The position numbers were made by a program, and so were the translations under genes. The notes beneath the pieces were generated by a model. The model ran no database searches and was not told the origin of the DNA. It saw only the letters and a program-made list of their open reading frames with translations. Shown one piece after another: positions 18,701-33,200 of a stretch of DNA of 64,000 nt. How positions within the stretch are numbered: position 1 is the first letter of the stretch; each line of letters begins with the position of its first letter. The stretch is taken from the NCBI GenBank assembly GCA_035772405.1, contig JAYKKM010000044.1, forward strand, positions 1,766,001 to 1,830,000, written 5' to 3'. The stretch is from Chrysogorgia sp. JL179-B06. Taxonomy: Eukaryota; Cnidaria; Anthozoa; Scleralcyonacea; Chrysogorgiidae.

Positions 18701-21700
18701 TTTTTCTCTTCCTTTGCTCCAAGGCATTACGCCATTGTTAGATCGTTGGTAAATGTGTTTATAAGCAGTTTCAAAACGTTCGAATTAGGTTGTTTTTAAA
18801 CGATGGTAAAACTGAAGCTATTCGTCTGTATTCTGCATATTATGCTGGATCAACTCCACCTACTCCCAGTATCTATATTGGTGAGAGTTTAATCAATATT
18901 AAAACTGACTGGGTCCGTGACCTTGGTGTTATTATGGACGAAAATCTCTCCTTGAAGAATCATGTAAAATCTATCTGTAAATCAGCTTACATATAGCCTT
19001 AAGGAACATTGGCAGTTTACGAAAGTACCTTGACCAATCGACTGTGGAGCGGCCGGCGTCTGGACAATTGCAACAGCCTCCTTTATGGGCTCCCACAATG
19101 TGAGATCAAGAAACTCCAACATGTGCAGAACACTGCAGCTAGAAGCCTAGAATTGTAACAAAAGGTCCAACATAAGAGAGCATATTACTCCCATTTTAAA
19201 AGAGTTCCACTAGCTGCCTATGCAGAGTCGAATTAAATTTAAGTTAGCTTTAATGGTCTTTAAAGCTTTAAACAATCTGGCTCCATCCTATCTTAAAGAC
19301 CTTTTGCTACCTTATCAAACTTCGCGGTGCTTAAGATCATCCTCGAGGAACTTGCTTCAAGTTCAAGAACCCTGTAGGCAAAAAATACAAATCGCTGAAT
19401 ACTTAAAGTGCCGTCCAGTCCGTTCTGCGCATGTCCACGTTTCTGTTTTCATCGTTTGCATTTTACATTGCATTATATAAACATTGAACATGAAGTATTG
19501 CGGATTTTTTTCACACGCTTGAGCTTTTCCGCCTAAAAAGCGTGTTATAAGAAGCTGTTCTGTTCCTAGATGTGGATAATATATCAAACTACCACTCGCG
19601 CCTTCGCCACCTTTGACGAATACTCGCTTTCGAACTGTCGCAAATCTATTCCGTTAAAGTTTGTTGATATATGGGGTTCCCATATGTATGATATTGCTTC
19701 TCAAACGAACATGAGTTTCAGAAGTATAGTTTAAAGTCGGCTTCGCCTCGTATTTTAAATCTGATAAAACACTGTTGCGAGTGTTTTAAACGGCTTCAAA
19801 TACGACCACCATGATTTGGTAAGTTCGTTGGCAGTAGTAATTTTGAAAAATAACGTTGTCTGACTTGTCTAAGCCAAGAAAATCAAAGCTAAACTTCATG
19901 TAAATTAGGATGAAATGTTATTGATTTTCTCTTAGAATATACTGATTTGTTTGAGATGTAATATATTCGCCTAGTTTTTCAACAAACTTCTTTGTGTTTG
20001 GATATCTTGCAATGAAACATCATATATTACTGTAATTTAGTTCTTATTTAAGATCGATAGATGATTATACGAAGTCAGTTTGGCCCGTGAGTTGGATCGG
20101 AAAATGTCATCCAACAGTGTAGGAAGTCTTACGTTTCGAGCTGCGAAAGCCGTTCGTCAGAGGATTTATATTCCTCTTAAACTGTTGATAATGCTTAGAC
20201 AGGGCCGTATAGCAACTTGGAGCCGCCCAATAATTCTTGAAACAAAAATTGAAAACGCTTACAGTTCCCAGGGCATTTTGCCTCCACGCTGGAAGGTCGG
20301 CGAAAATGGCCCTGGGATCGGCTGGTCACATGACACCCAGAATTTATGGGTGTTTAGATATGATAATTTTTGTGGTCTTTGTTCCATTTCCTTTGTCTAC
20401 TTTGTTGACCTGAATAATTGAGAAATATTCAATGCTCTTCAGAGTTGTTCATGTCAGCATTCGTCGGCATAAAAGCAGCTAACAAGCTTAATAATCCACC
20501 ATACATCCATGGTGTTCTCTTACAAAACGTATGAAGAAGCATATATCCAATTTAGCGAAAGCTATCACTTCTAATTTGCTGTAAAATTTGACAGCATTAA
20601 GATTGATGAATAAATTATACTCGGCTGAATTAATTGCGTTTTTATGACAAGCCAATCGCATTATAGAATGGACCAGCTGATCCCAGGGCCATTTTCGCCG
20701 ACCTTCCGCCGTGGAGGCAGAAAAATATCAATAGGTAAAAAAGTGGCACTCTAAAAGTGATAAAAATGGCTAGTCTTTTAGGGTTTCCTATCAATTATTT
20801 TACGTCTTTTTACCTGCATTACATTTAGCTTCATTATACTTCTGTTGGTGGTACTACGATCAAATTTTTACCTATCGATATGTTTACGTATTTATAAAGC
20901 AGAGCTTCTGAATATTACTCGATCGAAACCGTATTGCGATTCGACGATGGCAAGTATTATTTTTCTGACTCCGAATCTGCAGTTGTTATGTCCACCATTA
21001 ATCGTTCATGTTCCTGACCAGCGTAACGAAGTGATGTCAGATTCGCAACGCGAAGACGCCACATGGCTAATTCTTCAAGTAAATCAAGGTCGCTTTTTCA
21101 AATTCGTCGTCTTAAAGGCTGGATATTTCATCTACTTCTCGAAGAAAACAAGAAAACAAGTAACCTCGAATGAAATTCAGGCGTAGCATTGCGAATCTGA
21201 CGTCACAAACAATATTACCTTTTGAAATTGCGGGCTCACTTGGGCTAGTGATCTCAGAGCTCAAAATACTAACTAATACATTTAGTTTTAGTTTTTAAAA
21301 ATAAAAATAAAATTTAGTTTTTTTTTACATCGATGATCACTTTCGACCCTGAAATACTATTCTATGCTAAAGAAAATCTAAAAGACGCTCGTGAATTTTC
21401 ATCATAGTGCCACTTTAAAATCGTTCATTATTGAAAATTAATTTGAAAATTCCTCGCAGAAATCCGCGCTGAAAATGCAATGCTAGAGTTTCAAAAAATT
21501 TCGGCAGTGCACAAAACTTGCTGAGTATTCTATTTATATTTCTACACTACCTACGCAACATACCACTTTAGCACTTATTTTAATTAATATACACGATCTG
21601 ACAATTTCACGAGATTCCAGTCCAATTAATTCATTAAATTCGACTTAAATACAATTTCCGCTTCGATTTTTTTTTGCATTTCCGCGTGACACTACAACTA

Positions 21701-24147
21701 AATGGCTCCATATGATGTCCAATTCAATTTATTAATATTTCAACAACCTACTATATTATAACATCGTCGACACGAATAAGCATGCGTTGCTAGTCACTGT
21801 AAAACAGATTGATTAAAACTGACAACCAATTTAATAGGTTGTCTCAGATCAGTTCATATTAATCTGAATGATTAAAGTTATCAAATATTTTGATTAAAAC
21901 GACCGTATTTTCGTTGTTTCAATCAATAAATTTGGCAGTTTCAACCCGTAAAAAATAGTTAATTGGTGGTTGTTTTAACCAATCTGTTTCTACAGTGTTT
22001 ATCAATAAGGGCGTTGCAAATTAATTAGTGTAATAAAGTATCTTGATAACTAATCATTTACGAAGTGTTTGTACAACTTTAAACTCATGTCTATGATCTC
22101 AACTATACAAATAGATTCCATTTTGCCGTTGCCTGTTCAGTTATAGATGCACAGACGACGTGAGAACGTACTGGTCGAGTGGGTCACTGAGGTTCTTGCT
22201 GTACCACGTTCTGACGTCCTCTGCATCTATAACTGAACAGACAATAAAAATTGAAAACAAACCATTCAAACATTAGCTCTTTGGCGATTCTGCAACACCA
22301 ATCACTCGTTTATTGTGTTTCATCATACACTGTACATGCTCGTTTGTGAAGCAACATCAAACACTCGTTTATCGTGTTTCATCATATGCATGGAGTCCAT
22401 GAATGCTATTACTGTATTAGGGCAAAGTTACTTTAGCGTCCGCATTTTCGGCATTTTTATAGGTTGAATGCTTTAAATTAATATAAAACATATTCGTAAA
22501 AACGAGGGCAAAGAGATTGTCTTTAGGAAAAGGGCAGGGGTCGCGACCTCCCAGACCCCCCTCTATAGTTGCGCCCCTGGCATACTCGTTTGAGAAGCAA
22601 CATCAAACACTCGTTTATCGTGTTTCATCATATGCATGCTCGTTTTAGAAGCAACATCAATCACTCGTTTATCGTGTTTCATCATATGCATACTCGTTTG
22701 AGAAGCAACATCAATCACTCGTTTATCGTGTTTCATCATATGCATACTCGTTTGAGAAGCAACATCAATCACTCGTTTATCGTGTTTCATCATATGCAGC
22801 ATACTCGTTTGAGAAGCAACATCAATCACTCGTTTATCGTGTTTCATCATATGCATACTCGTTTGAGAAGCAACATCAATCACTCGTTTATCGTGTTTCA
22901 TCATATGCAGCATACTCGTTTGAGAAGCAACATCAATCACTCGTTTATCGTGTTTCATCATATGCAGCATACTCGTTTGAGAAGCAACATCAATCACTCG
23001 TTTATCGTGTTTCATCATATGCAGCATACTCGTTTGAGAAGCAACATCAATCACTCGTTTATCGTGTTTCATCATATGCAGCATACTCGTTTGAGAAGCA
23101 ACATCAATCACTCGTTTATCGTGTTTCATCATATACATGTTCGTTTGAGAAGCAACATCAAACACTCGTTTATCGTGTTTCATCATATGCATACTCGTTT
23201 GAGAAGCAACATCAATCACTCGTTTATCGTGTTTCATCATATACATGCTCGTTTGTGAAGCAACATCAAAATACGCCCCTCGGTTTTCATTTTTTTCTCG
23301 TATTTGGAACCCCTGATAAAACACTCAATATTATACGTGTCACACCTTTAGTCTTGGCATATATAATCCTTGTTTATTTTATTTCATCACTTTTTACTCT
23401 GATGATGAAAGGCTCCGCAAAAAACGTCTGTGTTTCGTTACTAAAACTCTCTGGAAGTTCACCATATTTTCGCTTTACTGTATATTCAAAACACTGCCTG
23501 CCTAGTGCCTACGCACCTCTCTACTTTTTTTCGACTATCAAAGATATATCTGGACCTGCGGTTTCGATAAAAGCGCCGTCGCTCACCGCTCGCGTGAAGC
23601 GTAAATCATCGTGGTGACAGATCGTCGAATTATCCTGTTTGCTACGCTCTGATTATCGACTGGGCGGCTTGAAATTTAAGCTCGAAGCGCGCTAGGGGAT
23701 CCGCTGTTAAAACAGACAGCCGCTTGTCAAAGGTTTATTATCACAGAAAAACCGCAGCCTGCCGTTGAAAGCTTAATTATATATTAAAGGTGTAAATGCG
23801 CTTTTTTGAAAGCGCTCTTTAAGACAGTCGTTGCGTGTTTATTAGTCCGAAGTGGGACTAACCAAACTTTATCGTCAACATGCGTTGAAGTATACTCACC
23901 AGCCCCGTGATTGCCAAAGATGTGCGTGCTGCACATGCGCACATGTGCGTGTCCAACTTTGAATCGGTTGAAATTTTGTCTAATTTTGTTGGTTGAGTCA
24001 ATTTGAGAGTTTCGGAGACGTTGAAATTTGAAAAGGTAAAATGTTTTCATTGTTCGTTGTTGTTGGTGGTGCTGTTGCTGTTATTAGTATTGCTGTTTCT
24101 TGTGGTGTTTGTGTTGCTGTTGCTGTTGTTTTTGTTGTTGCTGCTGA

Positions 24148-24237
<90 letters not shown>

Positions 24238-27200
24238 CGTCGTCGTCGTCGTCGTCGTTGTTGTCGTCGTCGTTGTCGTCGTCGTTGTTGTCGCTGTCGT
24301 TGTTGTTGTTGTCGTCGGCATCGCTGTCGTCGTCGCTGTCGTCGTTATTATTGTTGTTGCATCCGTGGGGAGGGGTGCCCATGTAATTTTCCCGAATATA
24401 CTATTTTTATCAAATGTTATTTTAATGTTATTTTACGACTGATCGTACATTCAGACTTCACTACGTCATAACAACAAATGTTACCATATAGGTTTCAGCA
24501 ACTATACGTCAAATCTCACAACGTACCACGCATTTTTTCTTACATCCGGTGATACTAAATATCCTTTTTATCCAAGAACTTGTTTACTTTTATTTCAATC
24601 CTACCATCTCAGACCACATTTTACCAGAATTTAGTATACCTCCACATTCCAGTTTTGCCAGAATTATATGTTTTTAACTGACCCCCAGTAGCAAGCGAGC
24701 ACGGCAATGCAGCCATCCAAGTTCAATCACCGCTGGTCTTCTGATTCAAAAGACCGTTTCGACAAATCACCTGAAATAAATCTAGAATTTCCGACGTATA
24801 TATCTAAAACCCGCAGCCAGATTATCATGGTATTATAGAAAACATACAATCTCGTGAACTCACAGTACAGACGGATTGTCTACGTTTAACAATAAGTGCG
24901 TGTGAGAGCCATAATATTTTAAGACGCTTTCTTGGAGATTGTGAGCTCAAATAATTACGCGCGCGTCTTCAAACGAAGGTGTTAATCGGTTTAATTCGTC
25001 GTTTGCCATGTTTTTATCCGCCGTTAACAGTGAAAACCTTGAGTGTTTTCAGCTGCAAAAAGTATTCTTTTTATGCAAAGGCTGCTTCTCGTATAATCTT
25101 CCGAGTCGGTGTTTCAAGAAGTGCGCAGACGCGATCGAACGATTGTGCAGGAGTTGATGATGATATAACTTTATTTATCCACGCTAACCCTGTCAACCGA
25201 AGCTGATTTCCACAAGGGGCGTGTAAAAAAGAAGTACAGAAATATAATATTCAAAGCTATTTACAAAATATGAGATATAGTGTCAAATAAGTAACATAAT
25301 TTATGAGTAAGTAATCTATTTACAGGGTTTTTTGGTTTTATATGTTGTTACTAAAAAATGTGAGTAGCAATTTTCTTTTGAAAACATGAAAGGGATTTGC
25401 TCTCCTTAATTTCGTTTGGAATAGAGTTCCATAGGTGAGCACCGTCGTACATGAAACTATTCAGTTTTCATATTATTAGTACGCGGTTGTGGTAAACAAA
25501 GACTACTTGAAATGTCCCGAAGGTTATCGTTTGTCATCTCACTTTTATAAGTAAAAAGATTAGTGAGTGACTCAGGACCCATTTTATTTAAAATTTTATA
25601 CATCATTTTCATTATCCCAAGCAGGAGTTTTATCATCAAGGCTAATTATAGTGTCAGTAGTTAAACAGTCTCCCAAATGGAATAGCTTTAACAGTCTCGT
25701 TGACTATTATAATTCAAAAACTATTATTTTTAAAGGCTATTACTTTACTTATATTTTAATCTTATGTCAATATACTTAGTTATATTTATTACCAGTTTAT
25801 AATTAGTGTGCGATATTAATCGCATGATTATATTTTTCTTTTAAAAAGTCACTTATATGGCTGAAGTAAGCCATTGATAAGTTCTCGAGTGGAAACAACT
25901 AGCATGTGTGCGCTCTGGCTTGTCAGCATGTGTCATGTATAGACAGTAGAGCGGATTCGATGTTGTTCGAGGACGCTATCAACTTACCAGTGTAATCATG
26001 TTGGGAAAAAATTCGTATACAGTAAAAACCCGCGAGTAAGAACCTGCGTTTTCCCAAGTTAGCCTAAACAGGTTCTTATATAAATGGTACTTAGCACAAA
26101 TTGAGGCTATTTAGGTTCTTAAATAGGTTCTTACTTTCTAAAGAAAAAAATACATTGTAGCTAATAGAATTTAGTGGTATTCAGCCTGTATTCCTTATAA
26201 TATAACATCTGCATACCATGTAAGTATTTATAAAGAAATTCATGGAAAAAACAGACTCTTCCATATGCTGATGTGTAGCCATGGAGATACTGTATAAACA
26301 ATATATATACAGTTACAGTATTTATGTGTAATTACAACAATAACAATTCTATTTGATTTTCAACATTGGCATTTACATTGTATTAAATTGGAGTAATAAG
26401 GCACCTGTGTCTCCAAAAATGTTGATCTGTATCTTATTCACCCAAGTGTACACATCTTTTTATATAGATTTTAGAAAATAAGAACCTGTTTCAAATTTTA
26501 GGCTGAACAGGTTCTTGTATAGAGGGGGTATAACTGGCAAATTTTAGCCTGACAGGTTCTTAAAAACTAGGTTCTTACTCGCGGGTTTTTACTGTACATG
26601 AAGCACACAGCTGGATTTCCAAAACGTGGGGGCAAGTCTAACTTGATTTTTACCGCGCTTCTGTTAGGTTTGCGTTATGGCAGTAAACGCGGAGCGAGCG
26701 TGGAAACAGTTCCTGTGAAATACATTGAAGTTTGAGAACATTACGAGTAAGGGACTGTTCATTATTTATACCATAGGGGGTGGGATAATATGAGGGGGCT
26801 ATACAATGTTGAACTTGTTTTATGGGGGGTCCCTTGGATTTTTTCAACCTTGTAGTGGTATGGCAATTTGTGACAACTATGACAGTTGGACATAAAACGT
26901 ATATTTAAGACAATGTTTAAAGAGTGAGTGTCAGGGTAGTGCTTTGCGCGCTTGTTTTCTTCGTGGCGGCCATTTTATGGGACGCCTATTTCAGTTCACA
27001 AACGAATCCGTCGATATTTGATCAATCCTTCTTATAAATTATCCATTTTCAAGTTTGCTAAGAAGTAAATATACCTGAGTGATCAATTATTGTGATATTT
27101 TTCGTAAAATTGATCATTTACTATAGTAATCTTTTCGATACATAGAAGCTGCTACGGTTATGCTGCTGAAACAGCGCGAATAAGTTTGCGAATGGAAGTG

Positions 27201-30200
27201 TTTGATGAGTGACTAGTAAAGAAATATATTTTGTTTCTTCTGATGTTTTGTTCATTGTGATATTATTATATTCGTAAACACTAGGAATCCTTAATTGTTG
27301 TATAAAATATAAAAATACAAACTGCACGCAAGGAAGACAATCGTTATAGCTCTTTATATACTGAGTTTTGTCTGAAGGGGGTAGATATTAAATATTTCAT
27401 TATGATAGGGGGGTACTATAAGATTTGCTTATATGATAAGGAATATCCCACACCCCCCTATGCTATAAATAATGAACGGTCCCTAACCATGAGACACTAC
27501 TAAAATGCGGTGCCCTATGGCGTTCGTTAAAAATATCGCGTCAAAAATATCGCGTCAAAAATGTCGCGACGAAAATGTCGCTTACTACTGATTCGTGACA
27601 TTTTTTACGCGATATATTTTTAACGAACTTAGAACAGGGCACTTAGAACAGGGCACTTAGATTCAGGTCTAAGCACTGATCTCAAAAATGGGACTGGATT
27701 GAGCTTTCTATTGTATCTGATGAGCTGATTTTGAAGCCTGTATATTTGCATAATGTAAATTAACGAGAGATCATTAGAAACTCCGAGTTTGCAAGCAAAT
27801 CAAACTGTGACGCTAGCAAAGTAGGTTTAGTGTCTGGCCAATATAGTTTCTTTGTTAACATTAAATGCATAAAATCTTCAACCTAATTTGACGTCTCATA
27901 TCAGGCTTCTCTCACTGGATAATTAGAGCCAACGGCGGCCATTGGTAGGCGATGAATCGTTTTACTCAGTAATTTGAAAAATGTTTTCTGGTCCTCTTTA
28001 TAGTAATATTATTTTATTTTGTCGTTGGTAAGAGCACATAAACCATCAAAAAACCTCATAGGATTCTCAGTTGGTCCCTTAGTAATGGCGGACTTCCGGC
28101 TTCATTTTCTGAACGATAGTTGCTCGATCCAGTCTTTTTTTGGAGATCAGTGGTTGCACAGCTGTGTCATGAGCAAGTGTAATTGCGCGTAACTGTCATG
28201 ATGAAATCATGAAAACATTGGCCCGAAAGTAATGGCAAATTGTGGCATTTCTTCTCCTAAGAAGAAGTAGATTGAGCTCGGCAAAAATATGCCGTCCTCG
28301 GGTTGCTAGGTCGCGTTTTCGAGGGCTGTGTCCATACACGTCTGCTCAATATCAACAATGCAAAATGCGCTTTCAGATATGATTTGACTATTTAAGTGAT
28401 ACATTCGTGCGAATTTAAGGCATATCCGTTGGGGATTTCCGTTTACACAGTCTACCAATGTAGTTATATCTTTGATCATTAATCAAATGGCATTAAGATG
28501 AAACTTTGCTTATATGTCTGCATGACCAAGAAAGGTGAACTCTGCTAAGGTACCTCTTGTTTCAAGTGTTTTGCCTGGCTCTAATTTCTAAGGCTAAATT
28601 AAGATGGATTAAGCGAGGTTTTCACAAGTGCAGGCGAGTCTAGAAGTGTTTACTTAAGTTATTAGAGAGTTAGTAAAACAGCGACGGCATTCTTACTAGC
28701 CGATAAATCATAGTATTTGTGACCCCACAGCATGTCACTTTACCACGACAGACAACTTTCGCGCACCTATGTTTTCAGACATTTTTGACGCTTGAAATTT
28801 TTCATAGTGATTGTAGTTAGTGTTCCAATAAGGGATTGTGGGGCGCTAGGGGGAAAACAAATACACTTTGATACTAAGATTATACTTATAAGATACTTAG
28901 TAATTACTCGGGTTACCATCTGTGGTGGTAGCCGAGTCTAGGTTTCGGTGGCGTTCCTGTATTTTTCTTTTATTTTTCGGGTCGACAAATTGCAATTATA
29001 GCATCATCCCAATAGGCTTTGCGAAACCAGGCGCTGTGCTCACCTCATTGGCTCATCTCAATACGCCTTCTTCTTTGGTCGCCATTGCTCGAGTATTCAC
29101 TCAAAGATTCGTAAGGAATTTTGCTGGGAAGTAATCTTAATCATCAGTAAAACAAAATTTGATTGCATTCAATATTTCGAGGAAAACGCTTGTCACCCGG
29201 GGTGAGATTTTGTCTCACATTTCTCCTGAGATTTCGAAGGGAAATATAAAGCCAATTGCGTCGGGTATAAGGGTAAAATGCGGATGCGGATAATATTTAA
29301 CTGCAATATTACCCAAATTTACCCGAAATTTCTTTCAAAAAGTGCCCGAAACGTTTGGGAGATAGACCATCTTGACTTCGGCTAAAGCCTGCATATATCG
29401 TGAAATGATTATGCCTATTTTTACCTATGGTGGCATATTGCAGTTAAATCCTAGTCGATCACAGTTGATCAGACTTTAATCATTCCACGACCATTGATCT
29501 GTTGTTTTTAATGGGAAACAGGCAAGTCAAAATGTTCCAACCGTTGTAAATGCCAACAAGGCAAGAGCTGCATGCAAGTTGGTGCGCACATGCCTTGATA
29601 ATGACATATGTGATAGTTTTAATACTTACTTCACAGTGCAACAACAAACGAGAAATAGACGATACGTGGACGATCGTCAAGCTCGTATCCTCAGAAAAAT
29701 GATTCTGAGTCCCGGACAGGAATCGAACCCTGTAACCTTCTGATTGCCGGTGAGACGCTCTAACCATTGAGCCACCGAGACTCAGATGGAGAGCGAAGGT
29801 TACAATGATGATGTAGTGGTTCGATCGTCCATGTATCGTCTGTCTACTCCAAGCTCTCCCACATTCACTACAGCAGTGTGTATATTAACACAAACGAGAA
29901 ATAATAAACATCTTTTAAAGCTGCCCACTATTAAAATTTAGTATGCTCGTAAATCTTTTTTATTTTATGGGCGCTAAGCTTTATAATGATTTGCCTTTAG
30001 AATTCCGGAAGATTGAGAACTATAGTCTATACGGATTTTGAGACTAAGATTACTGAACATTTTAATCTATGAACTTTTATTGAACTGTTATATAATTTTT
30101 AATAATTGCATAATGTAAATATAGTTTTGTTTTTTAAATTGTATTTCCTCTTTTTAGCCTTAAGCCCGGCGCACACTAGAGCTATCTGCTTAGCAAAACT

Positions 30201-33200
30201 TCATTCGTGACCGATGGCGTAAGGCGTTAGCTCCAGTGTGCGGGGCAGTTTCGTAAGCATTTTGTCACTCGTGCCGTCTTTCACAAATATTCAACATGTT
30301 GGATAATTTTTGTCACGAATGACAATTTCCCCTGGTGTGCGGGGAAGTGAAGAAGTGAAAACAGCAAGCTTACAACTTACGCATGCGTATTGCCGGAAAG
30401 TTGTAAGCTTGCTGCTTTCACTTCCCCGCACACTAGGGGAAATTGTCATTCGTGACAAAAAATTTTCAACATGTTGAATATTTGTGAAAAACGGCACGAG
30501 TGACAAAATGCTTACGAAACTGCCCCGCACACTGGAGCTAACGTCTCACGCCATCGGTCACGAATGAAGTTTTGCTAAGCAGATAGCTCTAGTGTGCGCC
30601 GGGCTTAACAGGACACATGTTGATAACAGCTTTTAGTAATTAGTTGAAGTGTACATCCTGTACAAATATTCGTATTATTTATTATTATTATTATTATTAT
30701 AACGGGAAAAATCATCATTTTAGGAGTTCATTTAAACAATGCCAAAATAACTCAGGCTTAATTTTCGTTTTATATAAGCACATTAATCAATTCGATTGCC
30801 GAATCGCCTGATATACAACTCTGTCTCTCTGCATCTTGATTTAGAAAAGAACTCGCTCAAGTTGTTGCAGGCAGCATGACTTCAAATGCACGACCAGAAA
30901 CGAGGGACAAATAAGATTCATTTCTGGGAGAATACAAGTATGTCAGTCGAAGACGTGGACGCCTATAAAGAACCTTCTCGCAAAAGCCACACTGCCCTTG
31001 TCGTGTCTCGACGCGAAATTCAAAGGCCTGGACAAAGACAAAGGGGATGGCTTGTACTGGATCAACCCCAGCGGCGTTGACGACCTCAGGAACGCATTCC
31101 TGGCTTACTGCGACATGACGACGGCAGGTGGAGGATGGCTTCTAGTGGCAAAGATCACCCACGATTTTGCGTGGATTTGTCCCGAGCGCAAAGGCTTGAA
31201 TTGTTTTACTTCGCTCGTGGATCCGATCACGGCTAACCTATTCCATCCCGTGCACACGCGGGATTTCGTGGACTTGTCGATAACCGACGACGCCAATTCC
31301 GGAATCCATTTGAAAAACTCAAAGATAAGGAAGGCATTTGAAAGTAAGTGTTTTGTAGAAAAACGCTGTTACAATAATTCACAGAAACCGCATCGTTAAA
31401 CTTCCTATCTCACGTTTGGGTATTTTACATATTCGTAATATTTGGGTCTTCCTGAGCAAAATCATAATATATCTTGCCAGCCGAAAATTTCATCTTCATG
31501 GAGTATTTTGCTGTTAAAGTTATCGGATGTGACGTCACAAGAGGCATTTTTGTCGCAAGTAACAAAAGTAAACTGGTTTAGAATGCCTTAATTTTGACAG
31601 CAAAATTGGTTTGGAATGCCGATAATTTTGACAGCGAAATACTCCATGAAGATGAAATTTTCTGCTGACAAGATATATTATGATTTTGCTCATAGGCGTA
31701 CGGGCAAAATTTTGTAGGGAGGGGGGGAGTGGGGGCTGAGCATAGCTTTCCCGAATAAATGATGACGTCAATATTACTGAAGAACACGCGTAACCATCGT
31801 TTAGCCTATAAGTATTATTACACATGCACGTTTTTTATTAATATATATGGCCATGCATTGGAAACATGTACATTAGGGGGTCCGGGGGCATGAAAATTCC
31901 TCGCAGAAATCGTTGAAAATGCGATGTTATAGAGCTTCACAAAATCAGAGTTTTAGAAACTCGAAATGTTCGCGCGGTTATTGAACTCAGTGTTTTATCG
32001 TAAAAAAAAACCTGTCTATACTTATAGCATGTCATTAACGTTTCATAACTAGTCTTTTAAAAATTAAAACACGTAAAATTGGCGATTTTCTGGTCGGGCC
32101 GGGTCGGCCATTTTGTGTAACAAGGAGACTGCAGGATGGAATTCATGGCTTTCTCCAGGTAAAATTTGCATCCGACAAATTTCAAGCAAAAACAAAGTAC
32201 TTTTTGGGACGCCAGTTTCTTCGTAACAAAACGAAAAGTATTTAAACAAAGATCAAGAACATTTGCCTCGAACATAAAGCTGGACTAAGCTGGCTTAGGC
32301 AGGTTTTTAAAGCGATAAAATCATTGTTCAAATGCCAAAATAGTCATCTGAACGCCGGAATACGGAAAAGTCGAACAAGGAAATTCCACTTAAGCAAATC
32401 AACAATATTTACGCCATGTCAATGACATCTCATCAGATCCCATCTCCCCTGTGCTTAGTAGTCTTTACTTGTTGCCAGTGGGATCAAGGATTATTTTCAA
32501 GATACTGTTGATTACTTTCAAAGCTTTACATGGCCAGAAAACTATTTATATCAGCAATTTTAATACTGACTCGATATATACTTGCACTTAAAGATCATCT
32601 AACCGAAAATTTACCCTTGGAAACAGAACATTCTCGGTCGCCGCTGCAAGACTCTGGAATTCATTACCAGAGCAAATTAGAAGCACTAAGTAACTGTTTA
32701 ATAAATAGTTTTAAGTCATCACTTAAAACCTTTTTTTTTCGCATAATAGTTTTGTAGTTATCATAGCTTCATTAGTTACACTGTATTTTTGATTTGTAAT
32801 GATATGTAATTAGTTTTATTTAAGTTAGCTGAAGTATCTTTAAGAATGTATTGTTGTAAGAGCATTGATATACTATTGTATATTGCTCCTAAAACGTCTA
32901 ATCGGCGCAAAAACAACACTGTGTCTGGCCATAGTCAATCGAGATATGGTCTGGAAACTCAGCTAAAGTCTTTGTTCTATCTTTTTGTTCGTCTTTACGC
33001 AATTTTGTGCACGGTCACTGAATCTATTGTATTTTAGTATCATTATACTATATAGCAATCATCCAATAGAATCGTTTGGGTTTAATCGCTCAACCGTGTT
33101 GTTTAAACGCTAATAAACCTAAAACAAAGGATGCGCACGGTGTAAGGTAGCTTTGAAGTTTGCCGAGTTTCCAGACCATATTATCTCGATTGACTATGGT

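Noticed and set aside
22583..23272. CRISPR array
   Set aside because: Units are directly abutting near-identical 54/57-mers with no unique spacers, in a eukaryotic genome.
24003..24442. Poly-Val, poly-Leu, poly-Asn and poly-Thr frames on both strands
   Set aside because: Produced by a GTT/GTC trinucleotide array.
29708..29782. Functional tRNA-Ala gene
   Set aside because: The cloverleaf is good but position 33 is C, the anticodon stem has a mismatch, and the sequence continues into a repeat body shared with 37399. SINE head preferred.
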